From: Marinicella meishanensis
Lineage (GTDB): Bacteria > Pseudomonadota > Gammaproteobacteria > Xanthomonadales > Marinicellaceae
Reading direction: 5' to 3'
DNA: 64,000 nucleotides
NCBI RefSeq assembly: GCF_019931145.1
Contig: NZ_JAIOUV010000006.1
Location: forward strand, 62,001-126,000
The notes beneath the pieces are model-generated. The model saw only the letters and a program-made list of their open reading frames with translations. It made no database searches and was not told where the DNA came from. Below are positions 29,201-37,522 of this stretch, one piece after another (the stretch's first letter is position 1; every line of letters begins with the position of its first letter). The translations under genes and the position numbers were made by a program.

Positions 29201-30986
29201 CAAATTGACTGGAAACCCAGTATTGATTCTGCCAAAACTGTTCCACCGAATAGATCCAATCCTGATCAAACATCGGTGCTCCGGTCAGGCTGCGGGCCAG
29301 TTCAATGCGTTTTTGTGCGGTGTCAAAGAAAAACAAGCCACGGGTGGTGCCAAGCCATAAATTGTCGCCATCTTCCAGGATGTGGGTGAACTCGATGTTG
29401 TCATACTGTGCCAGAGTGGCTTTGATCAAGGGTGTGTGATCGGTCACCACCTCCAATTGTTCGTTCAAGGCATACAAGGAAGAACCGTTGGTGCCCACCC
29501 ACACATGTCCTGATTGGCTGTTGCTGAGGTACCACACCGGTTGCTGCAATTGCTTTTTGAGTGCCTCGTCTGTGGTGACCAAACTGTGGGCATATCGCAA
29601 GCTGTGGTCTTCGGTATTGAACAGGGCCGGTCCGCCGTCAGTGCCCAACCACATGAGCTGTTCATTGGCTTCGCGCATGACCCACACCGAGACATGGTCA
29701 TTGGCTTGTCGTTCCAGACCGGCAAACAAGGGTTGGATGGACTGGTCAGATTTGTCCAGGCGGTTGAGGCCTTCTGAGGTGCCGATCCAAATCGCTTCAT
29801 GGGTTTCCAGGAAAGACCACACCATGTCACTGCTGAGTGATTGGGTTTGGCCGGCAATGGGGCGCAGGATGTTGAATGGGTTGTGTGGCTGGTGCATCAC
29901 CACACCATGGGCGGTGGCCACCCAAATCAGGCCCGTTTGGTCCTGAAAAACGTCTGTAGTCATGTTACTCGGAATGCTGTGGTCATTGCCGCGGATGTGT
30001 TGGTGTCTGATGACCTGACCATCGGTGGTGATTTGATTGATGCCTTCGCCCCAGGTGGTGATCCAAACTTGTTGTTCAACATCGATCATCAGGCTCCACA
30101 ATTCGTCGCTGCTGAGGCTGTTCGGGTTGTTGGGATCATGGCGGTGGAGGGTGATTGCTTCGCTTATCGGATCCCAATAAAAAGCCCCGTGATATGCCGT
30201 GACCACCCACAGTCCGCCTTGTTGGTCAGTAGCCAGGTCATACACCTCCAATTCTTCGGCCTGCGGGTGGTTGATGACAAACGGGGTGAACTCACCCGTG
30301 GGAATGTCAAACAAGTGTAAACCGTCTTCGTTGCCAACCCACAGCGTGTTGGCATCCCGTTGACCAACGACATTGATGTGGTTTTTTTCGGACACCATGG
30401 GGGTTTGGGTGATGTGGTGATTGTGAAACCCATTGCTGGCTGGCAGGTACTGGCTCAAGCCCCGCTCGGTTGCGATCCACAGGCGCTGTTGGGCATCTTC
30501 AAACAGGTGCAAGACGTTGTTACCAGACAAGCTATGTGGGTCACTGGGAGAATTGATGTAAGTTTCAAAGCCAATGCCATTGACCGCTAACCGGGTCAAA
30601 CCCCCAGCCGTGGCTGCCCACAAGCGCTGCTGGTGATCTTCCAACAAATAACTGACCCATGGATTGGGCAGACTGGCGGGGTTGTCCCGAATGACTTCGT
30701 GGTTGATGAAGTTTTTGCCATCATAGCGGCTGATGCCATCGGTGGTGGCCATCCAGATGAAGCCATCATCGCGTTGGATGATGTGGTTGACATAACTGGT
30801 GGTCAGGTTTTCAGCACCGGGAATGGGCTGGTATTGGGTGGCCAGCGAGAATTGGCTCATTCCTGACAACAAGCAAAGCCCAATTGCCGGCCGTTTCAGA
30901 CCGATTGCCTGAATCACTTTCCAGACAAAAAGAAACGAACCTTTTTGCTTCACACACGCCTTCACCACCCATTCATATTGCGGCAA
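26259..30986 (-). CDS. Membrane sensor: two-component-type propeller, Y_Y_Y, PAS, GGDEF and EAL domains
   Basis: 1575 residues. After a signal segment (IGLKRPAIGLCLLSGMSQFSLA) come about 12-14 Reg_prop repeats (GFIWMATTDGISRYDG, RLWAATAGGLTRL and so on; two propellers, residues 50-745), a Y_Y_Y domain (770-850) and a membrane helix near 850. Inside are two PAS-like domains, a GGDEF domain (GGDEF near 1207, with an RxxD inhibitory site five residues before it in RKSDMVARIGGDEF) and an EAL domain (EALIRW near 1337, ELEITES, DDFGTGFSSL, AEGVET). Both active sites look intact, so it could make and break c-di-GMP. The start is a TTG at 30986; GTG starts a few codons later are equally possible. The ligand is unknown. 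Confidence 0.95.
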   Translation of the reverse strand: MPQYEWVVKACVKQKGSFLFVWKVIQAIGLKRPAIGLCLLSGMSQFSLATQYQPIPGAENLTTSYVNHIIQRDDGFIWMATTDGISRYDGKNFINHEVIRDNPASLPNPWVSYLLEDHQQRLWAATAGGLTRLAVNGIGFETYINSPSDPHSLSGNNVLHLFEDAQQRLWIATERGLSQYLPASNGFHNHHITQTPMVSEKNHINVVGQRDANTLWVGNEDGLHLFDIPTGEFTPFVINHPQAEELEVYDLATDQQGGLWVVTAYHGAFYWDPISEAITLHRHDPNNPNSLSSDELWSLMIDVEQQVWITTWGEGINQITTDGQVIRHQHIRGNDHSIPSNMTTDVFQDQTGLIWVATAHGVVMHQPHNPFNILRPIAGQTQSLSSDMVWSFLETHEAIWIGTSEGLNRLDKSDQSIQPLFAGLERQANDHVSVWVMREANEQLMWLGTDGGPALFNTEDHSLRYAHSLVTTDEALKKQLQQPVWYLSNSQSGHVWVGTNGSSLYALNEQLEVVTDHTPLIKATLAQYDNIEFTHILEDGDNLWLGTTRGLFFFDTAQKRIELARSLTGAPMFDQDWIYSVEQFWQNQYWVSSQFGGLSLIQINADGSIEKLLQFDQNHPNISDRSIHVILVVNEHEVWFTGKRNLYHLDYDSKKITNYGSSYFDPNIAFHENSQFIASNGRMYMGSNRGAIEFDLSKLNPNNQPLPLYFTGINSDSTFIANRLNPDPPAIPQQNTQLLTLEQPIHRLQAFTFPHSDRIFSFQFAALDYLNAAHLHYAYRIPELNDQWIDLRNNNELTLTNLAPGNYQLQVKATNAGLQWGEELAALQFEVRPKPWLTWWAKLLYATAILGIGLTIFRLYQTRLLTQYALAHRETQLSQAIWGSGDELWEWDIKQQTITRMNSAELDDHRTRSFSGSFADNTLNIHEDDLDNLQRKINDILEGKTDEFDAIYRQQKKSGEWVWLQDRAKVTAKNDAGLPRVINGISRNISSIKENEERSLLITSAFQSSSDGAIVLDADFKIISINAAFTAITGFDERLLNKYMPWRNGPLSTSDMPSSELFQMIADVVLKGGSYHGEVMMDTADGHQIPVDLRVNCIYNEKKIPSHYIATLTDITYRKNTEEELKQLANYDALTGLPNRSWMMIRLQQFLQRAQHNDSHMAVMFVDLDHFKNINDSLGHSIGDELLVAAAKRLEQCVRKSDMVARIGGDEFTIGIIDYASISDVIRVAEKVLKKMSKPFQLTNHELIITPSIGIATYNQDNTDVETLLMQADTAMYHAKESGRNNFQFFTEFMNEAVLNRVDVEMRLRKALKNKELVLHFQPKFNVKSGRLAGFEALIRWQSENNDLIPPDDFIPIAEETGLIASIGKFVLDRACRQLSLWHQQGHTDIHIAINLSAVQFMDKNLVKLISNKLRKYDLKAESLELEITESTLIDNFQYTIKTLNELRDLGVKLSLDDFGTGFSSLNYLKQFPIHALKIDRTFIQDIETDHHDASMVQSIITLAHNLSIEVVAEGVETMGQLELLKSYQIEEIQGFLLSKPDDARGATAFLTSGQTITSIINDPGINQLNAGSSS

Positions 30987-31247
30987 AAACAGATGGAAAT
31001 CAAGGCATTATGGGGCTGTCTACAGGCAAAACAGCCGGTTTTTGAGCGGTTGTTGGGTGGTTTGAGGTCAATCAGGTCACCAAGGTCACCCAATTGTCTC
31101 AATTGGTCCACAATACCAGGATTCAGCTCAGCAGAAAAATTCTGGCGAGAAATGATCCAAAGCATCGCTCCGTGATCAAAATCAGGGTTAGATCATGTTA
31201 CTTCGGTTTTGATCAAGGGTTGGTTGCTTTATCGCGTGGGTTTGGGC

Positions 31248-32060
31248 TCACCACTTTTTGCGTGGTTTGAAATGTTTGTGTTGCTCGGCATCATGGGTTT
31301 GGTTGTGAGTTTTGATGGCGCGGTTTTTGCCAAACAGCACCCGCAGTTGATACCAGGTTTCACGCATCAGCACCGAGCCACGGCCGCCAAACCAACTTTT
31401 GTTGTAGAGTTTTTTCACCGCCGCCAGTGAGTCGGGCGATTGGGCCACCAATTCATTGGCCAAGGCTTCGGCCTGGGCCATGGGGTCGTCACTGATGTGG
31501 GTCACCAAACCGGCTGTTTGGGCTGTTTGGGCATCGATCACCCGCGCGGTCATGGTCAATTCTTTGGCCACGTCCATGCGACAGTGCTGGCGCAAGGCCA
31601 ACAAGCCGCCCATGTCCGGAATCATGCCCCAACGGCCTTCCATGATCGACAAGGAGGCATCGGGGGTGGCGATGCGGATGTCGGCTCCCAAGGCAATGTG
31701 CAAACCACCACCCCAACAGCGGCCGTGGATCACGGTGATCACCGGAGCCCCGACTTTTTGCCAATGGGTGGACACCTTTTGTGCGGTGTTGGAACGCCAA
31801 GGGTTGAGTTTGAACAGCAGTTTCAAGGGGCTTTTGGCCGATTGCATCATCGATTTCACATCCAAACCGGTGCAAAAGTCCGGACCTTCGCCAGAGACAA
31901 TCACCGCCCGAATGCCCCGATTGCGGCGCAAGGCTTTGGCCGCATTCACAATCGCTTCGAACATCGGCATGTCCAGGGCATTGTGCTTTTTGGGGCGGGC
32001 CAGGGTCACATAGGCCACACTGTGTTTGATCTCGACTTCAACTCTCTTGGGTTTGTTCAT
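31248..32060 (-). CDS. Crotonase-family protein (enoyl-CoA hydratase/isomerase)
   Basis: 270 residues, the normal size. The crotonase fold handles acyl-CoA thioesters; its oxyanion-hole segments are GPDFCTGLDVKSM (about residue 60) and HGRCWGGGLHIALGADIRIA (about residue 112). MEGRWGMIPDMGG sits where catalytic acids are found: the first Glu is present, while the second position is Asp, the pattern of some isomerases rather than hydratases. The exact reaction therefore cannot be assigned. The tail is unusually basic and His-rich (KTHNQTHDAEQHKHFKPRKKW). Cytoplasmic; single gene. Confidence 0.9.
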   Translation of the reverse strand: MNKPKRVEVEIKHSVAYVTLARPKKHNALDMPMFEAIVNAAKALRRNRGIRAVIVSGEGPDFCTGLDVKSMMQSAKSPLKLLFKLNPWRSNTAQKVSTHWQKVGAPVITVIHGRCWGGGLHIALGADIRIATPDASLSIMEGRWGMIPDMGGLLALRQHCRMDVAKELTMTARVIDAQTAQTAGLVTHISDDPMAQAEALANELVAQSPDSLAAVKKLYNKSWFGGRGSVLMRETWYQLRVLFGKNRAIKTHNQTHDAEQHKHFKPRKKW

Positions 32061-32191
32061 TGGGTGATGGTTTCTGCTGCTGGGTCACAGTAACTTTAAC
32101 CAAAGTGGCAGAAGGTGTCCACACCTCGCCATCAATATCGAAAAATTTCGAGTTTCCTGTCTGAGGTCATTCAAATCCAGTGGATGAAAAG

Positions 32192-33640
32192 CTAAAAATG
32201 CGGCTGTGCCAAGATCGTTTGCAGCATGCTGATCACGGCATCCTGGTTGGGACTGACCAAGATCACCCGCACCGCACCCGCCGGAGTTTTGACCACCACC
32301 GCTTCCTCATGCGGTGGTGTGGTGGGCAAGCCAGGCAAGTTTAACTTGGTCACCTGGTCCCATGACTCGGCGACGATGACCGCGTCCATCCGTGCATAGC
32401 GGTGCAATACAAAATCTGGATCTTGCACATCGCTGCCGTGGTTGATGTGGGCCGAAGAGGGTCGGATCATACCGAACAGCTCATTGATCAAGGCATCCTG
32501 GTCATCGCCCAGGATCACCATGCCGACATGCCGCAAGCGCTCACTGGGGCTGTCCCTGAGGTCCTTCAATGACGTCCCCCAAATGGCATCCAAACGTTGC
32601 AAAAACTCGGTATCCACCGCGCGGTTTTGCTTGAGGTATTCGGTGACCAAGTCCAACGCGGCTTTGCTGGCGGTGTCGATGCCTGCGTTGGCATAAAAAG
32701 ACAGCGGGTAAGCCAGGTATTTGGCGAAATATTCTGGGCTGCTCAAGCGCTGCTCCAAGTAGCCGTTGCCGATGGCCGAAGCCATTGCCTCATTGAACAG
32801 GTAATAACCCACCAATCCGGTGGGCGATTCGGCTTGGCTGAAATGGTTCATGGTTTTCAGGTGATGGTCGAGTGTGGCCCGTTCATGGTAAAAATGGGCA
32901 ATTTCATGCACCACCACCGCCAACCGCTGGGCGGCTTTTTCACCTTGCAACACCTCGATCAGGCTGTGTTGCCCGAAAACCAAACCCGAGGTCGGCGCCT
33001 GGACCTGGGGGTGGGCGATCAGATGCACCGGCAACACCAACTCAGAGGGCAATTGAGCGCGGTAAAAAGTGCGCATGGCGCTGAGCAACTGATCCAGCTG
33101 CACCTGCTCGGACAAGGTTTCGGCCTCGGTAACGAAGCTTTGCAGTCCCGCTTGTTGTTGGTTGAACCAAGACGCAAAGCGCGGCCAAAAGTGTTGCAAG
33201 ATGGCTTGTTCTGCTTGCACATGGCTGGGGGACAACAGCAGCCCGGAAAGGCGTTGATATTCAGTCAATGTGGGCGCTTCGAACGCCATGATCCGCACCT
33301 TCTCCAACACATTCAACACCTGTGCGGCATTGATGGGAAAATTGGGGCTGGTGACCATCGCCACCGCTGGCTGCTCCTCCAACTCGATGGTTTCATCCAA
33401 TTGGCTGCGCAGCACTTGCCACTGTTGCAACATCGCCGCATCGGCCTCATCGGCTTGGATCTCACCCTGCCACAAAGCCTGAAAGTCACTTTGGCTGCAG
33501 CGAAAACGCGCCACCTGCGCCTTGCAATCCAATTGATAAACCAAATTTCCCACGGGTGAGACCCGGTATTCAATGGTGTGAGAGGCCATGACCCAAGAGG
33601 TGTACAGCAACAGTGACAGTCCGAGTGAAAGGTGTTTCAT
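32192..33640 (-). CDS. Secreted gluzincin-like metallopeptidase
   Basis: 482 residues with a signal peptide (MKHLSLGLSLLLYTSWVMA). VVHEIAHFYHERA near residue 247 gives the zinc-binding HExxH, and FNEAMASAIGN about 35 residues later gives the third ligand in the NExxA form, as in gluzincins such as thermolysin relatives. The first 200 residues are helical, and the C-terminal part has no recognisable domain. GGAGCCTCAC precedes the ATG. It probably acts in the periplasm or outside the cell; the substrate is unknown. Overall similarity to a named peptidase family is not visible, so the function rests on the zinc motif. Confidence 0.8.
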   Translation of the reverse strand: MKHLSLGLSLLLYTSWVMASHTIEYRVSPVGNLVYQLDCKAQVARFRCSQSDFQALWQGEIQADEADAAMLQQWQVLRSQLDETIELEEQPAVAMVTSPNFPINAAQVLNVLEKVRIMAFEAPTLTEYQRLSGLLLSPSHVQAEQAILQHFWPRFASWFNQQQAGLQSFVTEAETLSEQVQLDQLLSAMRTFYRAQLPSELVLPVHLIAHPQVQAPTSGLVFGQHSLIEVLQGEKAAQRLAVVVHEIAHFYHERATLDHHLKTMNHFSQAESPTGLVGYYLFNEAMASAIGNGYLEQRLSSPEYFAKYLAYPLSFYANAGIDTASKAALDLVTEYLKQNRAVDTEFLQRLDAIWGTSLKDLRDSPSERLRHVGMVILGDDQDALINELFGMIRPSSAHINHGSDVQDPDFVLHRYARMDAVIVAESWDQVTKLNLPGLPTTPPHEEAVVVKTPAGAVRVILVSPNQDAVISMLQTILAQPHF

Positions 33641-33713
33641 GTGAGGCTCCTTGTTTGGGTTTTATTGAGTAGACGACAGTAACACGAATAGGGTCGCAAA
33701 ATGTTTCAGATCT

Positions 33714-33840
33714 TGCCCAGTTCACTGAGCTGGTCGAAGTGTCTGATTGGAGAAAGGGAAGTTGGGCTTCGACAGGCTCAGCCACCCTATGTAACACATC
33801 GTACCAAGATCAGTGGGCTGATCGAAGTGACTGGCAGGAG
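33714..33840. repeat. Dispersed inverted-repeat element
   Basis: GTTCACTGAGCTGGTCGAAG and, inverted 35 bases later, GGCTTCGACAGGCTCAGCC can pair to form a long hairpin; a third related piece (GTGGGCTGATCGAAGTG) follows at 33815. This resembles the TCGACAGGCTCAG-type extragenic repeat that I recall from many bacterial genomes. It fills part of the 380-bp spacer before the small ORFs; the rest shows nothing definite. Confidence 0.65.
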
Positions 33841-34020
33841 GAGAGGACGCTTGGCACCCATTGGCTTTGCACAACAGTGGTCAAAGTGTTGGTTGTATGA
33901 GAATGGTGTTTTGGAAAAGTGCAATTGCATTGAACGGTGAAATATTTTTTTACCCATTCTCAAGTTTTGCGAATCGCTGATGAGATCATGACCCCATCAA
34001 CGAAATCAGCGGAGAAAACC

Positions 34021-34233
34021 ATGCAACAACTTGTGATCAAACTGAGCCCCGAGGCCACGGCTGACTATCTGAAAATTGCCAACGGGGCGCATCAACCACA
34101 CAGCAACACCCAACTGGCGATCAATTTGGCCATGGTCTCAGGCCTGTGTTTTGCCGACATCGGCGTCAACGGCCAACGCATTCAGGCGGATACAGACCAT
34201 GATGACCTTGAGGTCCAACTGGTCAGCCTCTGA
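34021..34233 (+). CDS. Small hypothetical protein (70 aa)
   Basis: The ATG at 34021 follows GGAGAAAACC, a strong ribosome binding site, so I prefer it over an in-frame start 84 bases upstream. The product MQQLVIKLSPEATADYLK... is 70 residues, soluble, mixed alpha/beta, ending in an acidic stretch (ADTDHDDLEVQLVSL). No family recognised. It is first in a row of three small ORFs on the same strand. Confidence 0.7.
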   Translation: MQQLVIKLSPEATADYLKIANGAHQPHSNTQLAINLAMVSGLCFADIGVNGQRIQADTDHDDLEVQLVSL

Positions 34234-34311
34234 ACCGACTCCACACCCTGGTGTATGGATGCGCCATGGGGGACCGACAGGTCCGTTTGAGTGCTCGGAG
34301 GTCCCACAGGT

Positions 34312-34392
34312 ATGCCCAAGGGCAACCCCACGTTCGAGCCCGATCTTGAAGCAGCCCGGGATGGACTGTTTCAGGGTCAACCCATCAATTGA
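34312..34392 (+). CDS. Possible 26-residue micro-ORF
   Basis: GGAGGT lies nine bases before an ATG that opens 26 codons (MPKGNPTFEPDLEAARDGLF, then QGQPIN). The strong Shine-Dalgarno sequence and position between two small genes, 78 bases after one and 15 before the other, suggest it may be translated. It is too short to judge by composition. It has no signal or membrane segment. Confidence 0.4.
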   Translation: MPKGNPTFEPDLEAARDGLFQGQPIN

Positions 34393-34407
34393 AGCCTGGA
34401 GCACACC

Positions 34408-34707
34408 ATGAAACCCAACACGAAACCCGATTTGAACACCATACCCAACGACCCCGCCGCCACCATTTTGTTCCAACAAGCCGGGGTGTTTGACGACATC
34501 CCCGCCTGTTACCAAACCTGGCAATACGATGGCATCCGCGGCGAAAGCATCGTGTTTTTGAAAAAAGACCTCAAAGGCCGCAAAGACACGGACCTGATTC
34601 AAAAAGTCAAAGCCTCCCAACTGGTTCGTCAGGACAGCCAAATCACCTTCAGCCGCAACCCGCCCGAATACCTGTTCATCAACTTCAACATCCAGTTGGA
34701 TGGATGA
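34408..34707 (+). CDS. Small hypothetical protein (99 aa)
   Basis: Ninety-nine residues starting MKPNTKPDLNTIPNDPAATI, with GGAG eleven bases before the ATG. Proline- and Asn-rich at the start, then a basic helical segment (FLKKDLKGRKDTDLIQKVKA) and a strand-rich end (ITFSRNPPEYLFINFNIQL). I do not recognise it. It follows the 70-residue and 26-residue ORFs and may share their transcript. Confidence 0.65.
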   Translation: MKPNTKPDLNTIPNDPAATILFQQAGVFDDIPACYQTWQYDGIRGESIVFLKKDLKGRKDTDLIQKVKASQLVRQDSQITFSRNPPEYLFINFNIQLDG

Positions 34708-34829
34708 CTCCATCGCACCAGACCTCCAAAGCCCCACAAGGATGTGGCGGTGCGAGGCTTGGACACCAGCAAGAGGTCTTACCCCGTGAGCGACAACTTC
34801 AATCGCTGTATCAAAATTAAAAAAATCAC

Positions 34830-35010
34830 TGTCATCCCGACCGAGAGAAACGAGTGGGCCGCTACCGCATCCTGCTCACGCGGCACACCTACATCCATGT
34901 AGGCTCCGGTCTCTGATCCCGTCTCGACTCAAGCACCTACATCCATGTAGGCGAGGGATCTCGCAAAGTTCACGAGATACTTCCACTCACTGCGTTCGGT
35001 CGGTATGACA
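34830..35010. repeat. Composite repeat element B (one full 48-bp unit, inverted)
   Basis: 181 bp. The ends are TGTCATCCCGACCGAGAG and GTTCGGTCGGTATGACA, near-perfect inverted repeats. The core has one full unit read as CTCCGGTCTCTGATCC and flanking CACACCTACATCCATGTAGG hairpin halves; the whole element is in the opposite orientation to D, E and F. It lies in the 329-bp spacer between the small ORFs and the PDZ-hydrolase gene. Confidence 0.85.
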
Positions 35011-35036
35011 ATTACATGTTAAGCAAACCATTGCGT

Positions 35037-36389
35037 TTAAAATTCCGCCAACCAATCCAAAATCACGCCACTGACGGCGGGGTCGGATTCGCCCGGTTTG
35101 CCGTTGAAGGAGTTTTTGGGTGATTCGTGGATGGTTTGCCAATGGTCGAGACCGGGGTGTTTGTACAGCACGTGGTCTTGGTGTCCGGCGGCTTGCAGGA
35201 TCTCGATGATCAGGTCGTTGTCGGCTTCACTCATGATCCAATCGTGGGTGCCCCAGCGGATGCGGGCGGGGACTTGCAGTTGGGCCCAGGCACCGGCCAC
35301 ATCGAATTGTTGCAGCTGTTGATAAAAAGCCATGGGGCGGCCGTACATGTGGGCAGGGGCGTGGTAATTGTCTGCAGCAATTGCAGGATAGGCGTCGATC
35401 ACCTGCTGATAACTTTGACGACCGATCAACATGCCGTGGTACAGCGGAATAAAGACCTGATTCATTTTCTGGGTGATTTCGCTTTGGCTGTGGCCCTTGA
35501 AGGCGAGGATGCGGCGCTCGATTTCCAACATGTGCTCATACCAGGTTTTCACATAGGTACCATCGGACACCACCGCAGCGAATCCAAAGCGGTTGGCAAA
35601 ATGCGGGGCCAGGGCCGAGCCCATGGAATTGCCATAAACCACGATCCGCTCTGGATCGACGTAGGGCAGGGACTTGAGGTATGCAGCGGCGGTGTGGTAT
35701 CCATTCAATTCGGTGTTGAAGTCGGTTTCTGAACAGTTGCCTTCGGAATCACCCAGCCCGGGCTTTTCTACCCTGAGCAGCACTTTGTTGCTGCGGGTCA
35801 CCAGTTCCCGAATCAAGCGGGTCCAAGAATTCAAGCGGTCGGCATTGATCTCGATGCTGGAACAGCTCAAACCTTGCAACAGCAGTATGGCTGGCTGGCG
35901 TCCGATCACCCCTTTGGGTTTGGTGATGATCACCCGTTGGCGAATGCCGTAATCGCTGGTGATGTGGTCATAGATGGTGTCGATGCCTTCATGCACCTCT
36001 TTCGGCTGGGCTTTGAAGCGCACCGTCACCTGTTCGCTTTGTTGGCCGCGCTTGTAGGTCAATGCATACCGCTGTTTCGCCACCAGGGCATCGGTCACAT
36101 CGGACCAGGCTTCTGGGCGCAGGATTGGTTGGCCATTGACCGCCACGATGTGGTCGCCGACTTGTAAACCGGCTTGGGCCAAAGGTGAATCTGCTGCCAG
36201 ACTGCGGACGATGACCCCGGCGGTTTGGCTCTCAGGGAATTGGAAGCGGGCTTCCCATTGGGCCCGGCGGGGCAGGTCTTCGGCCCAGGCCAGGCCGCTG
36301 ATCAGCAGCATCAGCAGACAGGTCAATAATGGCAACGAAGTGCGCTCAAAAGGGCTGGAAATGGATAAACAATGGGGTCTGAATTTCAT
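35037..36389 (-). CDS. Exported PDZ-alpha/beta hydrolase fusion
   Basis: 450 residues with an N-terminal hydrophobic signal (LPLLTCLLMLLISGLAWA). A PDZ domain (about residues 40-115, VIVRSLAADSPLAQAGLQVGDHIVAVNG) is joined to an alpha/beta hydrolase domain: the nucleophile elbow is GNSMG near residue 255, and likely acid and His lie in GTHDWIMSEADND and HPGLDHWQ. GLSCSSIEIN upstream fits the oxyanion region. Such proteins are probably periplasmic esterases or peptidases, and the PDZ domain may recruit a substrate. No substrate can be named. Divergent from the LytTR gene. Confidence 0.87.
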   Translation of the reverse strand: MKFRPHCLSISSPFERTSLPLLTCLLMLLISGLAWAEDLPRRAQWEARFQFPESQTAGVIVRSLAADSPLAQAGLQVGDHIVAVNGQPILRPEAWSDVTDALVAKQRYALTYKRGQQSEQVTVRFKAQPKEVHEGIDTIYDHITSDYGIRQRVIITKPKGVIGRQPAILLLQGLSCSSIEINADRLNSWTRLIRELVTRSNKVLLRVEKPGLGDSEGNCSETDFNTELNGYHTAAAYLKSLPYVDPERIVVYGNSMGSALAPHFANRFGFAAVVSDGTYVKTWYEHMLEIERRILAFKGHSQSEITQKMNQVFIPLYHGMLIGRQSYQQVIDAYPAIAADNYHAPAHMYGRPMAFYQQLQQFDVAGAWAQLQVPARIRWGTHDWIMSEADNDLIIEILQAAGHQDHVLYKHPGLDHWQTIHESPKNSFNGKPGESDPAVSGVILDWLAEF

Positions 36390-36493
36390 GGCGTCATCTC
36401 GGGTTGAAAGTGGGCTATACTAAAGCGCCTGTGAGGCGAAAAACCCGAATTATGACGAAATCCACCACCCACGATGTCAACCACGGCTGATGC

Positions 36494-37291
36494 ATGATGA
36501 CCCAATCACTGTTTAAATCACTGTTCAGGCTGGATTTAAAACGAACCTACTCGAATTACTACCTGTTCAATTCCCGGATCGTGACCCACGTGGCTTTTTG
36601 GCTGGCCTATTACATCAGCTTTTCCCTGATTTGGTCAGGTCGCTATGGTTTGTATGGCTCGTTTTATTTGGAGTTCATTCTGCTGCCGATGCGCATGGCC
36701 GCGACATACCTGGTGATTTATTGGGCCATGCCGCGCTTTTTGTTGACGGCGAAATTGCTCGCATTTTTATTGAGTTTGGCCGGTATCTTGTTGATTTGTG
36801 GGCTGTTTCAACGCCTGTCGATCTATTTTTTCTATGAGGAGTTCCTGGCCATCAGCCAAACCGCTTTGTTCAACCCCCAAGCCATCTTTCGCTCCATGTT
36901 GTTGATCAACACCACCGTGATGCTGGCCATGACCATCAAATTCTATGGTCTCTACCAGGAATTGAAACAGCAGGGTGTGGCCGAGCCCGTGTCGTTGATC
37001 GAACTCAAGTCCGACCGCCGCATGCACCTGATCCACCCTGATGACATCAGCCACATCCAAGGCTTGGGTAATTACGTCACCATTCATTTGCTCGACGGCA
37101 GCGAGTTGACCAGCTATACCACCCTGAAGAACTTGATGCAGCAGCTGCCAGAACAATTCCTGCGGGTGCATAAATCCCACATCATCAACAAACAACACCT
37201 CAAGTCCTACAACAACGAAGACCTGCAAATAGGCAACAAAACCATCCCCCGTGGCAAGGACATCGAAGATGCGGATTTGAAACTGCAATGA
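36494..37291 (+). CDS. Membrane-anchored LytTR transcription regulator
   Basis: 265 residues. Four membrane helices (about 30-140) are followed by a linker and a LytTR DNA-binding domain (residues 165-265; VSLIELKSDRRMHLIHPDDI, LGNYVTIHLLDGSELTSYTTL, LRVHKSHIINKQHL). There is no receiver domain or kinase, so sensing and DNA binding seem to be combined in one membrane protein, a one-component arrangement known in some LytTR regulators. The start is either of two adjacent ATGs. It may control the G8/CEMIP-like gene that follows on the same strand; this is inference from position only. Confidence 0.9.
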   Translation: MMTQSLFKSLFRLDLKRTYSNYYLFNSRIVTHVAFWLAYYISFSLIWSGRYGLYGSFYLEFILLPMRMAATYLVIYWAMPRFLLTAKLLAFLLSLAGILLICGLFQRLSIYFFYEEFLAISQTALFNPQAIFRSMLLINTTVMLAMTIKFYGLYQELKQQGVAEPVSLIELKSDRRMHLIHPDDISHIQGLGNYVTIHLLDGSELTSYTTLKNLMQQLPEQFLRVHKSHIINKQHLKSYNNEDLQIGNKTIPRGKDIEDADLKLQ

Positions 37292-37342
37292 TCAACTTCA
37301 ACAAAACCAGTTTTCTATACCGCCCTCAACCAACACCCCAGA

Positions 37343-37378
37343 CACCCAACTAAGCATGCCCCTGTGAAAACAGGGGTC
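37343..37378. repeat. CCCCTG-CAGGGG palindrome repeat, copy 1
   Basis: CACCCAACTAAGCATG then CCCCTGTGAAAACAGGGG, a six-base stem with a six-base loop. Related copies occur at 43.01, 45.91 and 49.91 kb with the same CACCC...TAAGCCTG lead-in. Lies in the 231-bp spacer before the G8 gene. Confidence 0.75.
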
Positions 37379-37522
37379 CACGCTGCAAACGGTCTGCACA
37401 TGACCCAGTTCTCAAAATTCAGGGTGATTGACAGAATATGTGAAAAAATTCCCCGGTTTTGACGAATGATTAATAAGATGAAACAAATAAAAGGGTGATC
37501 TAACGCCCTGTAGAGGTGAACA

